NCBI RefSeq assembly: GCF_014596945.1
Contig: NZ_JACVXB010000003.1
Span: 310,001 to 374,000, forward strand
DNA from: Aestuariibaculum sediminum
GTDB taxonomy: Bacteria > Bacteroidota > Bacteroidia > Flavobacteriales > Flavobacteriaceae
Length of the DNA stretch: 64,000 bases
Direction: 5' to 3'
The translations under genes were made by a program, and so were the position numbers. Under the pieces are notes generated by a model that searched no databases, was not told the origin of the DNA, and was given only the letters and a program-made list of their open reading frames with translations. This document shows positions 18,424 through 27,869 of the stretch, piece after piece (within the stretch, counting starts at the first letter, position 1; each line of letters begins with the position of its first letter).

Positions 18424-18906
18424 TTAATGATTGGGTTTAAAAATAATTCGTGTTGAGTTTTCTAACTCGTTAAGGTAATTCAGGGTTTCGTAACCTTTAT
18501 CGTATTCGTTTAAATACCCTACGGTAGAAACTCCTTTGTTAAAATGGCCCGATATCATAGCCAAGGATTTAGCTACTTCATCGTACGCTTCCTGTGGATT
18601 TTGAAATGTTCCTAAATCATCTGATTGTGTTTCAGTCGATTTAAAATAAAATCCTACCAAAAGAACTGCTACTGCTGCTACCGAAATCCACTTATAGTTA
18701 TATACTTTCTTAGTTTTTAATGGAACGTGTTTAGTAAATTGTTCTTGCTGGCTCACTTTAAAGTAAGTAAACATGGCTTTGTACGGCTCTAAATGCGGCG
18801 GAACTGCTTCTTGTTGAAAATAGGTTTTTAACAGTTGCTCTTCTTTTAGCGACGTTTCTCCGTTTTCGTACTTTTCAAGTAATTTTTCTATATTATTTAA
18901 TACCAT
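18424..18906 (-). CDS. Small membrane protein, probable anti-sigma partner
   Basis: A 160-residue protein with a charged N-terminus that opens with NIEKLLEKYENGETSLKEEQLLKTYF, a segment often seen in cytoplasmic anti-sigma domains, one membrane helix at about residues 91-107 (WISVAAVAVLLVGFYF), and a short periplasmic tail. The start overlaps the end of the sigma gene by 14 bases, so translation is coupled. The anti-sigma role is inferred from position and topology; no FecR or zinc anti-sigma motif is visible. Confidence 0.75.
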   Translation of the reverse strand: MVLNNIEKLLEKYENGETSLKEEQLLKTYFQQEAVPPHLEPYKAMFTYFKVSQQEQFTKHVPLKTKKVYNYKWISVAAVAVLLVGFYFKSTETQSDDLGTFQNPQEAYDEVAKSLAMISGHFNKGVSTVGYLNEYDKGYETLNYLNELENSTRIIFKPNH

Positions 18907-19402
18907 AATTATGTGTATTAGTCAATTTTTCTCGAATTGTTTTTCTGGCTCTAGACAATGCCACTCGAACTGCTGTATTATTCATTTGAAGCATTTGAGC
19001 AATTTCATCTAAATCATAATCTTCTATGTCTCGAAGTTGAACAATTAGTTTTTGCTGGTCTGGAAGTTCTTCTATGATTTTAGCCACCCAGTTTACACTA
19101 TCATTTACTTCAACTTGCTTTTGCAATGCTGTATTACCATCTTCGTAATTACTATGAACGATTTTCAAATTTTGTGCCTGTTTAGATTTTAATTTATCCA
19201 AACAAAAATTTTTGGTCATAGTCATTGAAAAAGCTTCTACATTTTTATAACCTTCAATATTTTTTTTATTATTCCATAATTTCAACAAAACCTCCTGAGT
19301 TGCATCTTCAGCCTCTTCTGTAGACACTAGTAACCGTTTCGCTAAACGAAATACTTTATCCTTAAAAGGCATCACTATATTCAAAAACTCCTGTTGAGTC
19401 AT
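18893..19402 (-). CDS. RNA polymerase ECF sigma factor
   Basis: A 169-residue ECF sigma factor. Region 2 contains AEDATQEVLLKLWNNKKNIEGYKNVEAFSMTMTKNFCLDKLKS; region 4 contains LPDQQKLIVQLRDIEDYDLDEIAQMLQMNNTAVRVALSRARKTIREKL. It heads a four-gene operon with a membrane partner and two DUF4252 proteins and has no TonB receptor, so it is a different class from the FecI-like factor at 2386-2901. The operon is divergent from the S41 protease genes. Confidence 0.93.
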   Translation of the reverse strand: MTQQEFLNIVMPFKDKVFRLAKRLLVSTEEAEDATQEVLLKLWNNKKNIEGYKNVEAFSMTMTKNFCLDKLKSKQAQNLKIVHSNYEDGNTALQKQVEVNDSVNWVAKIIEELPDQQKLIVQLRDIEDYDLDEIAQMLQMNNTAVRVALSRARKTIREKLTNTHNYGIK

Positions 19403-19547
19403 TTTGGTTTTTACTTTGGTTGGTTAAAAATGGCCTTGTTTTTGCTATTTGATATTACGACGAGCGACATTATATTTTGTTACAAAAAATTTTAATTTAC
19501 GCAATAAAGTCGTTATTTTACAACATTTCTCATATTATAACATTGCC

Positions 19548-21077
19548 ATGAAAAGATTCAAATTGCCTTTACACCTACTTTTTTCTCTAATTTTCAGTAT
19601 TACTTTTTTATACAATTGTACCGAAAACGAAGAAACTATAATTCAAGAAGTAGAACAGCCTGAAGAAGCAGAACCTGTCACTTTAAACAATGACGTTAAT
19701 GATTTTGTCTGGGCTGGTTTAAACGAAGTTTATTTATGGCAGCAAGATGTGCCCGATTTAGCCGATGATAAATTTGAAACTTTCGATGAGTATTACACTT
19801 TTTTAAATGGCTATAATACGCCCGAAAGCCTATTTGACGATTTATTATATCAAAAAGATGTAGTGGACAGATTCAGTTATATCGTTGACGATTATATCGA
19901 ATTAGAAAACTCATTTCAAGGCACATCCAATTCGAACGGGCTTGACTTTGGTTTAGTACGCTTATCTGGTTCGAATGATATTTTTGGCTATGTTCGCTAT
20001 GTAGCAAACGATTCTGATGCGGCTTCCAAAGACATTAAACGAGGTGATTTCTTTTTAAGTGTAGATGGACAGCAACTAACTATTAACAATTATGTAGATT
20101 TACTATTTGGCTCGAATAACACCTACACGTTGGGAATGGCTGAAATAAACAATAATACTATCGCAGAAAATGGAAAAACCGTTGAATTAACAAAAACAGA
20201 GTTTACCGAAAACCCTATTTTGCTTAATAACGTAATTGAAAGTAATGGCATTAAAATTGGATATTTAATGTATAACAGTTTTGTTGCCAACTTCGATAAG
20301 CAATTAAACACTGCTGTAGGAGAGTTAAAATCAAACGGAATTACCGAATTAGTTTTGGATTTAAGATACAACCCAGGTGGATCGGTAAGTTCTGCAATTT
20401 ATTTATCGAGTATGATAACTGGGCAATTTAATGGTGAAATTTTTTCAAAGGAAAAATGGAATGACAAATACCAGGCATATTTTGAAGCAAATAACCCAGA
20501 GTTCCTAATCAACCGTTTCTCAAACAAACTATCTGACGACACGGTAATAAATTCACTAAACTTAAACAAAGTTTACATCTTAACCACCGAAAGCTCAGCT
20601 TCTGCCAGCGAATTGGTTATAAACTGCTTACGCCCATATATTGATGTAGTTCAGATAGGAACAAATACTACAGGAAAATATACGGCATCTGTTACGCTTT
20701 ACGATTCGCCTAATTTTGGACGAGAAGAAGCTAATCCAGACCACACCTATGCGCTGCAACCTCTTGTCTTAAAATCGGCAAATAAAAATGGTGAAACCGA
20801 CTATTTTGAAGGCTTAACTCCAGATTACACAATAACCTATGATTCAGGCTCTGGTCAAACTTCAGAAGGCGAAAACTTAGTCGATTTAGGTATTCTAGGC
20901 GATATAAATGAACCGTTTTTAGCAAAAGCTATTTCACTTATTACCGGCGTTACAAGTAAATTAAACTATAAAAAACCAACAATGGGCGTAGAAGTAAAAG
21001 CACTTGCCGACACTAAGGACTTTACACCGCTAGGAAAAGGCATGTATAAAAATGTAAAACTTAATATCAAACTATAA
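19548..21077 (+). CDS. S41-family peptidase lipoprotein (first of tandem pair)
   Basis: A 509-residue lipoprotein with lipobox LYNC. I placed the start at the ATG at 19548 because it gives a proper signal peptide (MKRFKLPLHLLFSLIFSITF); longer frames upstream would bury it. The order is an N-terminal helical part, a PDZ-like region (DIKRGDFFLSVDGQQL), and the tail-specific protease domain with LRYNPGGS and the catalytic-Ser segment TTESSASASELV, followed by GTNTTGK holding the probable Lys. Such C-terminal-processing-like enzymes cut periplasmic or surface proteins. The next gene is a clear paralogue, so this is a tandem duplication. Confidence 0.9.
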   Translation: MKRFKLPLHLLFSLIFSITFLYNCTENEETIIQEVEQPEEAEPVTLNNDVNDFVWAGLNEVYLWQQDVPDLADDKFETFDEYYTFLNGYNTPESLFDDLLYQKDVVDRFSYIVDDYIELENSFQGTSNSNGLDFGLVRLSGSNDIFGYVRYVANDSDAASKDIKRGDFFLSVDGQQLTINNYVDLLFGSNNTYTLGMAEINNNTIAENGKTVELTKTEFTENPILLNNVIESNGIKIGYLMYNSFVANFDKQLNTAVGELKSNGITELVLDLRYNPGGSVSSAIYLSSMITGQFNGEIFSKEKWNDKYQAYFEANNPEFLINRFSNKLSDDTVINSLNLNKVYILTTESSASASELVINCLRPYIDVVQIGTNTTGKYTASVTLYDSPNFGREEANPDHTYALQPLVLKSANKNGETDYFEGLTPDYTITYDSGSGQTSEGENLVDLGILGDINEPFLAKAISLITGVTSKLNYKKPTMGVEVKALADTKDFTPLGKGMYKNVKLNIKL

Positions 21078-21178
21078 TCTATTAAGGAATCGTTCAAAAC
21101 TAAACAACATATGCCCTCTTTCTTAAAGCATTTTAATTATTAAGAAGATTAAACCATAAATGACCCTAACAGCAACAT

Positions 21179-22669
21179 ATGATTAAAAACATAAAATTAT
21201 TTATAATATTATTTACCGTAACGTTTTTTAATACCAGTTGTTTTGAAGACAATGACGATAACCAGATTGCACCAAATGCAGTTAATGATTTCGTTTGGCG
21301 TGGTATGAATGTTTTTTATTTATATAAAGATGGCATCCAAGACTTAGCTGATGACAGATTTTCGTCAGACCCTGAATATTCAGCATATCTGCGCAGTTTC
21401 TCAAGTCCCGAAGCCCTGTTTGAAAGCTTAATTTATGAGCGTGAAACAGTAGATAAATACAGTTGGATTGTAGATGATTACATTGCCTTAGAACAGTTTT
21501 TTAGTGGTGTCTCAACAAGTAACGGTATGGAATATAGGTTATTTCTTCAACCCGATAGCAATACCAATTTAGTAGGTGTTGTTCGCTTGGTGTTGAATGA
21601 TAGTGATGCAGAAACAAAAGGTTTAAAACGAGGTGATATGTTTAACGCTGTAAACGGTATTCCATTAACCACCGACAATTATTCCAATTTACTTTCGGCA
21701 CAAACGTACACCTTAAATATGGCTGTATATAATGACAATAATACTTCTGAAACTACCGACGACTCTGTAGATTCTACTAACGAAACCATAACACTAAGTA
21801 AACTGGAGTATTCAGAAAACCCTATTTTTTACACAAACATTTACCAAGTTAATAGCCAGAATGTAGGATACTTGATGTATAATGGATTTACTGCAAATTA
21901 TGACACACAATTAAACAATGTATTTGCCAATTTTAAAGCTAACAATGTTCAGCACTTAATTTTAGATTTAAGGTATAACTCAGGAGGTTCGGTAAATTCA
22001 GCTATATTATTAAGTAGTATGATTACCGGGCAATTTAATGGCGAGGTTTTTAGTACCGAAGAATGGAATCAGGATTTTCAAAATGCATTTGAATCGGAAA
22101 ACCCAGAATTGCTTATTAATCGGTTTACAAATAACGACGATGGGGTTAATTTAAACAGTTTAAATTTAGATAAAGTTTATATTATTGCTACCAACAGCTC
22201 AGCTTCAGCCAGCGAACTAGTTATTAATAGTTTAGACCCTTATATTGATGTTATTCATATAGGTGATTATACAACAGGAAAATACCAGGCGTCTACCACA
22301 ATTTACGATTCGGAAAACTTTACTCGTGAGGGCGCGAATCCGAATCACACATACGCTATGCAGCCCTTAATCTTTAAGTCGTTGAATAAAGTTGGCTATA
22401 CCGACTATGATAATGGTTTAACTCCCGATATTCTGCTAAAAGAAAGTTTTCTTGATTTAGGTAATATTGGAGACACAAATGAAACCCTGCTTTCGGCAGC
22501 TTTAGCGCATATTTCTGGAGCAACAGGAAAATTATCGGATTTAAAGAGCAAAGCGATTCCTTCTTTGCAAAGTTTTAAAGACAGTAATAGCTTTGAAACT
22601 TTCAACAATCAAATGTATACGGATAAAACAATACCCGATTACCTCTTAAAGACAACAAAGTTTGAGTAA
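21179..22669 (+). CDS. S41-family peptidase lipoprotein (second of tandem pair)
   Basis: A 496-residue paralogue of the preceding protein, collinear along its whole length (for example AVNDFVWRGMNVFYLYKDGI against DVNDFVWAGLNEVYLWQQDV, and shared LRYNSGGSVNSAILLSSMIT). The lipobox is NTSC. The PDZ-like segment is LKRGDMFNAVNGIPL and the catalytic segment ATNSSASASELVINS, followed by GDYTTGK. Duplicated S41 lipoproteins probably share substrates or divide them; nothing here tells which. The stop overlaps the TTG start of the PP-loop ATPase gene by 8 bases. Confidence 0.9.
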   Translation: MIKNIKLFIILFTVTFFNTSCFEDNDDNQIAPNAVNDFVWRGMNVFYLYKDGIQDLADDRFSSDPEYSAYLRSFSSPEALFESLIYERETVDKYSWIVDDYIALEQFFSGVSTSNGMEYRLFLQPDSNTNLVGVVRLVLNDSDAETKGLKRGDMFNAVNGIPLTTDNYSNLLSAQTYTLNMAVYNDNNTSETTDDSVDSTNETITLSKLEYSENPIFYTNIYQVNSQNVGYLMYNGFTANYDTQLNNVFANFKANNVQHLILDLRYNSGGSVNSAILLSSMITGQFNGEVFSTEEWNQDFQNAFESENPELLINRFTNNDDGVNLNSLNLDKVYIIATNSSASASELVINSLDPYIDVIHIGDYTTGKYQASTTIYDSENFTREGANPNHTYAMQPLIFKSLNKVGYTDYDNGLTPDILLKESFLDLGNIGDTNETLLSAALAHISGATGKLSDLKSKAIPSLQSFKDSNSFETFNNQMYTDKTIPDYLLKTTKFE

Positions 22670-23375
22670 ACATAAAACCTATTTCAATTGGAGTTCAGGC
22701 AAAGATTCTGCTCTGGCACTCTATTATTTATTACAAAACGAAAACTATTCGGTAGATGAATTAATCACAACGGTTAATACGCACTTTAATCGTGTATCTA
22801 TGCATGGATTGCGAACAGAACTGTTAAAGGCGCAAACTGATGCTATAGGCATAAACGCCAGCCTAATAGAATTGCCCGAAATGCCCGATATGGCTACGTA
22901 CGAAATGAAAATGTTGGAAACAGTAATTCGATTAAAACAAGATGGATTTACTCACACAGCCTTTGGAGATATTTTTCTTGAAGATTTAAAGGCTTACCGC
23001 GAGGAACAACTTTCCAAACAAAATATTTCAGCCATATTTCCACTTTGGAAAAAAGACACTAATAAATTGATTAACGAATTTTTAGATTTAGGATTTAAAA
23101 CTGTTGTGGTTTGTGCTAATTCTAAATACTTTAATGAAGATGTAGTTGGTACGGTTATAGATAAAAAATTTATAGCTAATCTACCCAAAAATGTCGATCC
23201 CTGTGGTGAAAATGGTGAGTTTCATACCTTTTGTTTTGACGGACCGATTTTTAAAAACCCGATTCCTTTTACCATTGGTGAAAAGGTGTATCGTGAATAT
23301 GAAAACCCAAATAACGACAATTCGGTTTGTACCAATGACCCTTATGGTGTTTGGTATTGTGATTTAATTCCATAG
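22662..23375 (+). CDS. PP-loop ATP pyrophosphatase, diphthine-ammonia ligase-like
   Basis: A 237-residue protein. The N-terminal FNWSSGKDSALALYYL is the PP-loop of the alpha-hydrolase adenylating enzymes; the body matches the MJ0570/Dph6-like family (TAFGDIFLEDLKAYREEQL, VDPCGENGEFHTFCFDGPIF). Such enzymes adenylate a carboxylate and amidate it; the bacterial substrate is unknown, since bacteria lack diphthamide. The start is TTG, overlapping the preceding stop by 8 bases; no ATG gives an intact PP-loop. Coupling to protease genes looks positional rather than functional. Confidence 0.85.
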   Translation: MSKHKTYFNWSSGKDSALALYYLLQNENYSVDELITTVNTHFNRVSMHGLRTELLKAQTDAIGINASLIELPEMPDMATYEMKMLETVIRLKQDGFTHTAFGDIFLEDLKAYREEQLSKQNISAIFPLWKKDTNKLINEFLDLGFKTVVVCANSKYFNEDVVGTVIDKKFIANLPKNVDPCGENGEFHTFCFDGPIFKNPIPFTIGEKVYREYENPNNDNSVCTNDPYGVWYCDLIP

Positions 23376-23396
23376 CATCTACAAAAGACAAAAATA

Positions 23397-23430
23397 ACAA
23401 AGGGCGCTCTATTTCGAACGCCCTTTTCAA
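23397..23430 (+). terminator. Rho-independent terminator between convergent genes
   Basis: AAAGGGCG (23399-23406) pairs with CGCCCTTTT (23419-23427), followed by pyrimidine-rich sequence, between the PP-loop ATPase and btuB-like stops. Confidence 0.75.
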
Positions 23431-23448
23431 TTCAAAATTTAAGAATAT

Positions 23449-25317
23449 CTATAAGTTGATGTTCAATCCTAAATTTACATTTCTACCTTTTGTAGTATAA
23501 CCAATAACTTCAGTATAATCTTCATTAAACAGGTTGGTTACTCCCGCAAAAACTTTCAATCTGTTTTCCAATAATGTATGACTGAAATATAAATCAATTA
23601 ATGAGAATGAATCTAAATCAACATTCTGGTAAGTTGAAAAATCGGTATCCACCCGACTACCCACAAACTGATAATTTAAGGAAGCAAAAGAATTTTCACT
23701 AAAATTATAACCTATCCCAGCATTGATCTTATGTTTTGGCAAACGTAAACGTGTGCCTTCTTTTAATTCCGTAAATGTATAATTTGAAGTAAAAGTTAAG
23801 GTTTTAAATGGCTTGAATTCGGCTTCGACCTCAACACCATGAATATTAGCATCGGTACTTGCATTTTCATAACCGGTAGTGTAAATAATGGTATTTTCTT
23901 CATTTCTATTAAAATATAAAGCATTCAACCTTAAACCATTTTCAGTATTAAATTCTAAACCACCTTCCATGGTTAAATTTTCTTCAGGCTCTAAATCTGG
24001 ATTAGCGCCATAATAACCAAACAATTGTGATAAATTAGGAGCGATAAATGACGTGGCATACGAACCAAATGCTTTTAAATAACCTTGATTTAAAGCAACA
24101 CTGTAGGACGGATTAAAGTTGTAAACAAAATGAGAGCCGTATTCACTGTGGTTATTCAATCTTGCACCTGCATTTATGTTTAATCCGAATTCTGAAACAT
24201 AAACTGCATTTAAGTAAGGATCCGTATTAGTATAACTTTGCTCTTCTAGAAATAAACTTTTGTATTCGGTAAAATTAACTCCGACAATAGTATAAAAAGT
24301 TTCATCGAAACTGTATTTATTAAAAGCATCTATAACAAAACTTTCTGCCTCATTTGTAGAAGAAAACTCAGATATAGTTTCTCTTTTTATTTTAGAAAAA
24401 GCGGCATTCACCTGAATACTTCCGTTATTGTATGTATACTTTGGTGAAATACCTACTCTTGTTTGCTCACTGTGATATTCATCTTCTGTATCAGCAAGCA
24501 CGTAAGCTGGAGCAGGAAAACCGTCTATATCAGTATTTAATTTATAATAACTCGTGAAGGCCGAAAAATTAAATTTTTCAGAAAATTTGTAACCTAATTT
24601 CAAATTGGTATTAAATCTTGAAAACGTATCTTCCTCAGGGTTTTCAGACTTTGCCGCCGACAAGCCATCGACAAAACGATTTCCAAAACTAGCTAAATAG
24701 TTAAACTTATTAGCAGTACCGTTAACAGACACATTGTTTGTAAAACTCGAAATGTTGTAACTATCGTCTTCTTGCGATTGATTTGTGCCTAGCACAGACA
24801 TAAAATTTCCCGCTACTTTATTTGCAGAAGCTTTTCTTGTAGTAATATTTATTACAGCCGTAGCTGCAGCATTTCCATACAAAGTACTAGCTGCTCCTTT
24901 TATAATTTCGATAGATTCAACGGTGTTTAAATCAAACAGTCGTAAATCAAACTCGTTAGATACCAATGAAGGATCATTAACAGCTATACCATCAACTAAA
25001 ATAAGTACTTGTCTGGTATTACCACCACGAACATAATAGCCTAAATTCTGCCCCTCCACACTTCTACTTCCATTTATTTCAATACCACTTTTAGTATTAA
25101 TTAATTCGGCAATGTTACGACCTTGATTGTTTTCAATTTCCTGTCTTGAAATTTTAATTACTGTTTTACCAGAATGCTCACGTTTTAATTCAAATCGAGA
25201 GTCGGAAATAACAATTTCATCTAGTTCTTCTATTGTTAAATCATTTGTTTGTTGGGCTAATCCAACCATCGATATACCTAAACATAGTACACCAAAAGCA
25301 TGTTTTCTTTTGTTCAT
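23449..25317 (-). CDS. btuB: Vitamin B12 TonB-dependent receptor, BtuB-like
   Basis: A 622-residue outer membrane receptor. I chose the ATG at 25317, which gives a clean signal peptide (RKHAFGVLCLGISMVGLAQ); an ATG at 25347 would add 10 residues. A TonB-box-like acidic stretch (ELDEIVIS) follows, then the plug (NRNIAEL-type segment, SVEGQNLGYYVRGGNTRQVLILVDGIAVNDPSL, EIIKGAASTLYGNAAATAVINITTRK), then a 22-strand barrel ending LGLNINL. The identity as a cobalamin receptor rests on its size, the BtuB-like plug and, above all, the cobalamin riboswitch directly upstream on the same strand. The divergent neighbours are the B12 ABC importer genes. Confidence 0.9.
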   Translation of the reverse strand: MNKRKHAFGVLCLGISMVGLAQQTNDLTIEELDEIVISDSRFELKREHSGKTVIKISRQEIENNQGRNIAELINTKSGIEINGSRSVEGQNLGYYVRGGNTRQVLILVDGIAVNDPSLVSNEFDLRLFDLNTVESIEIIKGAASTLYGNAAATAVINITTRKASANKVAGNFMSVLGTNQSQEDDSYNISSFTNNVSVNGTANKFNYLASFGNRFVDGLSAAKSENPEEDTFSRFNTNLKLGYKFSEKFNFSAFTSYYKLNTDIDGFPAPAYVLADTEDEYHSEQTRVGISPKYTYNNGSIQVNAAFSKIKRETISEFSSTNEAESFVIDAFNKYSFDETFYTIVGVNFTEYKSLFLEEQSYTNTDPYLNAVYVSEFGLNINAGARLNNHSEYGSHFVYNFNPSYSVALNQGYLKAFGSYATSFIAPNLSQLFGYYGANPDLEPEENLTMEGGLEFNTENGLRLNALYFNRNEENTIIYTTGYENASTDANIHGVEVEAEFKPFKTLTFTSNYTFTELKEGTRLRLPKHKINAGIGYNFSENSFASLNYQFVGSRVDTDFSTYQNVDLDSFSLIDLYFSHTLLENRLKVFAGVTNLFNEDYTEVIGYTTKGRNVNLGLNINL

Positions 25318-25399
25318 TTTTAATGAATAATTGCTCGAGAATCGCATGGATTTACATACGCAAACTTTTATCCCGAAAGTTTAACTTTATTATTTTTGA

Positions 25400-25597
25400 A
25401 AATGGCAGGTCTCCTGACTTATTTAATGTTATTATACCTTCCCAGCTTAATGCCAGTGGTTTTTAGAAGAAAATAACACCCTCTTAAAAAAAGAAGTGCT
25501 GAAATTAATTCAACATAAATTTACAGTTGCGGGAACAGCTCTGGATTTTCACCAGATTCCCTTTTAATTCGTTAACCTGAAGTCAACAAAACCAAAT
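25400..25597 (-). promoter_or_regulatory. Cobalamin riboswitch
   Basis: Read on the minus strand the region carries the conserved landmarks in order: GGGAATCTGGTG, then CCCGCAACTGTAA (B12 box core), CCACTGG, GGGAAGG, and AGTCAGGAGACCTGCC near the 3' end. Order and spacing fit the AdoCbl/B12 riboswitch. It precedes the btuB-like gene, so B12 shuts off receptor synthesis. A 7-base inverted repeat (AAACTTT...AAAGTTT) lies between it and the start codon and could be the expression platform. Confidence 0.93.
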
Positions 25598-25604
25598 TTC
25601 GCAG

Positions 25605-25612
25605 CAAATGTA
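25605..25612 (-). promoter_or_regulatory. Promoter -7 element of riboswitch-btuB transcript
   Basis: TACATTTG on the minus strand, an exact TANNTTTG core, about 8 bases before the first conserved riboswitch pairing region. No clear -33 TTTG was found. Confidence 0.55.
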
Positions 25613-25630
25613 AACCTTTTTGTTTAATGT

Positions 25631-25662
25631 TTTATCTAGAAGATTAATTAATCTTACTTTTG
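25631..25662 (+). promoter_or_regulatory. Promoter of btuF-btuC-btuD operon
   Basis: TTTA (25631-25634), 20-base spacer, TACTTTTG (25655-25662), an exact TANNTTTG core. The next ATG is at 25672, so the transcript would start only a few bases before it. Confidence 0.6.
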
Positions 25663-25671
25663 ACACAAATT

Positions 25672-26826
25672 ATGTTTTACGTGAAAAATTTTATTGCTTT
25701 AATCCTTTTAATTGTTTTTTGTGCTTGTAAAAGTGAACCAAAAAAAAAGCTTTGGGAAACATTAACAGGTAAACCTTTAAATTTAAAATATGCCACAGGG
25801 TTTTCAGCTAAAGATTATGGCAATTTCACTATCCTCAGCATAAAAAACCCATGGCCTAATAACGACAAAGCGTATCACTACGCCTTGTTAAAAAAAGGTC
25901 ACGACCCCGAATTTTGGACTTTAGAAAAGTCGAGATTCGATGGCATAATCGAATTACCAATAAAAAAAATAGTCGTTACCAGTACCACGCATTTACCTGC
26001 GTTAGAGTTACTGCGTGTTGAAAACACTTTGGTTGGCTTTCCAGGAACTGATTTTATTTCTTCAACAAAAATCAGACGTCTTGTAGATCGCAATCAAATC
26101 AAAGATCTAGGGAAAAATGAAGGCATTAACACCGAAATTCTTCTTGAAACTCAGCCAGATGTGGTTGTTGGTTTTGGTATTGACGGTAAAAACAAAGCGC
26201 TTGAAACGGTAAAAAAATCTGGTATTCCGGTAATATTTAATGGTGATTGGGTTGAACATTCGCCATTAGCTAAGGCTGAATGGGTAAAATTCTTTGGAGT
26301 GCTTTTTCAAAAACAACGCCTGGCCGATTCCATTTTTAAAAACATTGAAAAAAATTATTTAGAAGCAAAAAAACTAGCCAAAAATGCAAAAACCAAACCA
26401 TCCATATTAAGCGGAGCCATGCATAAAGACATCTGGTATTTACCCAATGGAAGCAGCACAGAAGCTCAACTTTTAACGGATGCTAACACTAATTATTTAT
26501 GGAAAAACACTCTGGGCAGCGGTAGTTTATCTCTAAATTTTGAAACAGTTTTTAGCAAAGCACAGCATGCCGATATTTGGCTTAGCCCGTCAAATTACAC
26601 TAGTTTTGAAAACTTAAAAAATGGCAACCCACACCATGCAACTTTTGACGCTTTTAAAAATAAAAACATATATTCCTTTACCAACACTACAGGAAAAACC
26701 GGAGGTGTTACTTATTTTGAGCTAGGCCTTACCCGACCGGATTTAGTTTTAAAAGATTTGATTAAAATTTGTCATCCAGAACTATTAAAAAATTATGATC
26801 TTTACTTTTTTAAACCCTTAGAATAA
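25672..26826 (+). CDS. btuF: B12 ABC transporter substrate-binding lipoprotein
   Basis: A 384-residue periplasmic lipoprotein (lipobox FCAC). The start is the ATG at 25672; a TTG at 25660 in frame falls inside the promoter core and is excluded. The helical-backbone binding-protein family is shown by two lobes, with IKKIVVTSTTHLPALELLRVENTLVGFPG and TEILLETQPDVVVGFG in the first and DIWLSPSNYTSF and LKDLIKICHPELL in the second. It delivers cobalamin or a related corrinoid to the permease. The ligand is inferred from the divergent riboswitch-controlled receptor; ferric siderophore binding is the alternative. The permease gene begins at the base after its stop. Confidence 0.85.
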   Translation: MFYVKNFIALILLIVFCACKSEPKKKLWETLTGKPLNLKYATGFSAKDYGNFTILSIKNPWPNNDKAYHYALLKKGHDPEFWTLEKSRFDGIIELPIKKIVVTSTTHLPALELLRVENTLVGFPGTDFISSTKIRRLVDRNQIKDLGKNEGINTEILLETQPDVVVGFGIDGKNKALETVKKSGIPVIFNGDWVEHSPLAKAEWVKFFGVLFQKQRLADSIFKNIEKNYLEAKKLAKNAKTKPSILSGAMHKDIWYLPNGSSTEAQLLTDANTNYLWKNTLGSGSLSLNFETVFSKAQHADIWLSPSNYTSFENLKNGNPHHATFDAFKNKNIYSFTNTTGKTGGVTYFELGLTRPDLVLKDLIKICHPELLKNYDLYFFKPLE

Positions 26827-27858
26827 TTGACTAACCAAAATTCATATAGACTACCCTTTTTAGTAACCTCTATTTTATTAATTATCTGCTTCTTAATTAA
26901 TATTAGTTTAGGTTCTGTCTATATACCCCTAAAATCTGTTTTAAATACTCTTACAGGTGGCTTGGCCACTCAGGATTCTTGGCATTACATTGTTATTAAC
27001 TACAGGTTACCAAAGGCAATTACGGCTGTTTTAGTAGGTTCGGGTTTAGGTATATCGGGGCTTTTAATGCAAACTTTATTTAGAAATCCACTCGCTGGAC
27101 CATTTGTATTAGGAATTAGCTCTGGCGCAAGTTTGGGAGTCGCCATAGTCATCTTAGGTTCTGGTCTTTTCGGTGCTGTTTTCAGTACATTTTTAATATC
27201 TAAATGGAGTATTGTTATTGCGGCAAGTTTAGGAAGTTTTCTGGTCCTCATAGCTGTGCTATTAACATCCTTAAAAGTTAGAGACACCATGGCTATACTT
27301 ATAATAGGTTTGATGTTTGCCAGTATTACCGCCTCCATTGTAAGTGTGCTCTCATACTTTGGGTCGGCCGAACAATTACAGCAATATATTTTTTGGGGGT
27401 TTGGGAGTTTAGGAAATTTATCATGGAATGAACTATTAATTTTATCAATAATCTATACCGTTGGGTTATTGGTTAGCATACGTTCTATAAAAGCACTTAA
27501 CACCTTACTTTTAGGAGAAAATTACGCTAAGAGTTTAGGATTGAATATTAAAAAAAGTCGTTTAGTTATTATCATTTCTACCAGTTTACTTGCAGGAACT
27601 ATTACTGCATTTGCAGGACCAATAGCTTTTATAGGATTAGCTATTCCACATTTAACGCGTCAGATATTTAACACCTCAAATCATGAAATTTTACTTCCTG
27701 CTGTCTTTTTATTTGGATCTATTATTATGTTAATATGCGATAGTATTTCGCAAGTACCAAATAGCGATTTAACATTACCAATAAATGCCATTACAGCGTT
27801 AGTTGGAGCCCCTGTTATTATCTGGTTATTAGTAAGAAAACGAAAAATGATATTTTAA
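26827..27858 (+). CDS. btuC: B12/iron-type ABC transporter permease, FecCD family
   Basis: A 343-residue permease with about ten membrane segments, typical of FecCD/BtuC (NYRLPKAITAVLVGSGLGISGLLMQTLFRNPLAGPFVLGISSGASLG, then GPIAFIGLAIPHLTRQI). The start is TTG at 26827, directly after the upstream TAA, and is the only start that keeps the first membrane segment. It forms the channel of the importer with the ATPase encoded 11 bases later. Confidence 0.9.
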   Translation: MTNQNSYRLPFLVTSILLIICFLINISLGSVYIPLKSVLNTLTGGLATQDSWHYIVINYRLPKAITAVLVGSGLGISGLLMQTLFRNPLAGPFVLGISSGASLGVAIVILGSGLFGAVFSTFLISKWSIVIAASLGSFLVLIAVLLTSLKVRDTMAILIIGLMFASITASIVSVLSYFGSAEQLQQYIFWGFGSLGNLSWNELLILSIIYTVGLLVSIRSIKALNTLLLGENYAKSLGLNIKKSRLVIIISTSLLAGTITAFAGPIAFIGLAIPHLTRQIFNTSNHEILLPAVFLFGSIIMLICDSISQVPNSDLTLPINAITALVGAPVIIWLLVRKRKMIF

Positions 27859-27869
27859 ATAAAAAAACA

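Noticed and set aside
25400-25597. Cobalamin riboswitch controlling the plus-strand ABC genes.
   Set aside because: The conserved boxes read correctly only on the minus strand, so it controls the receptor gene.
25660-25671. An in-frame TTG as the btuF start.
   Set aside because: It falls inside the TACTTTTG promoter core, so it cannot be in the transcript; the ATG at 25672 gives a good lipoprotein signal.
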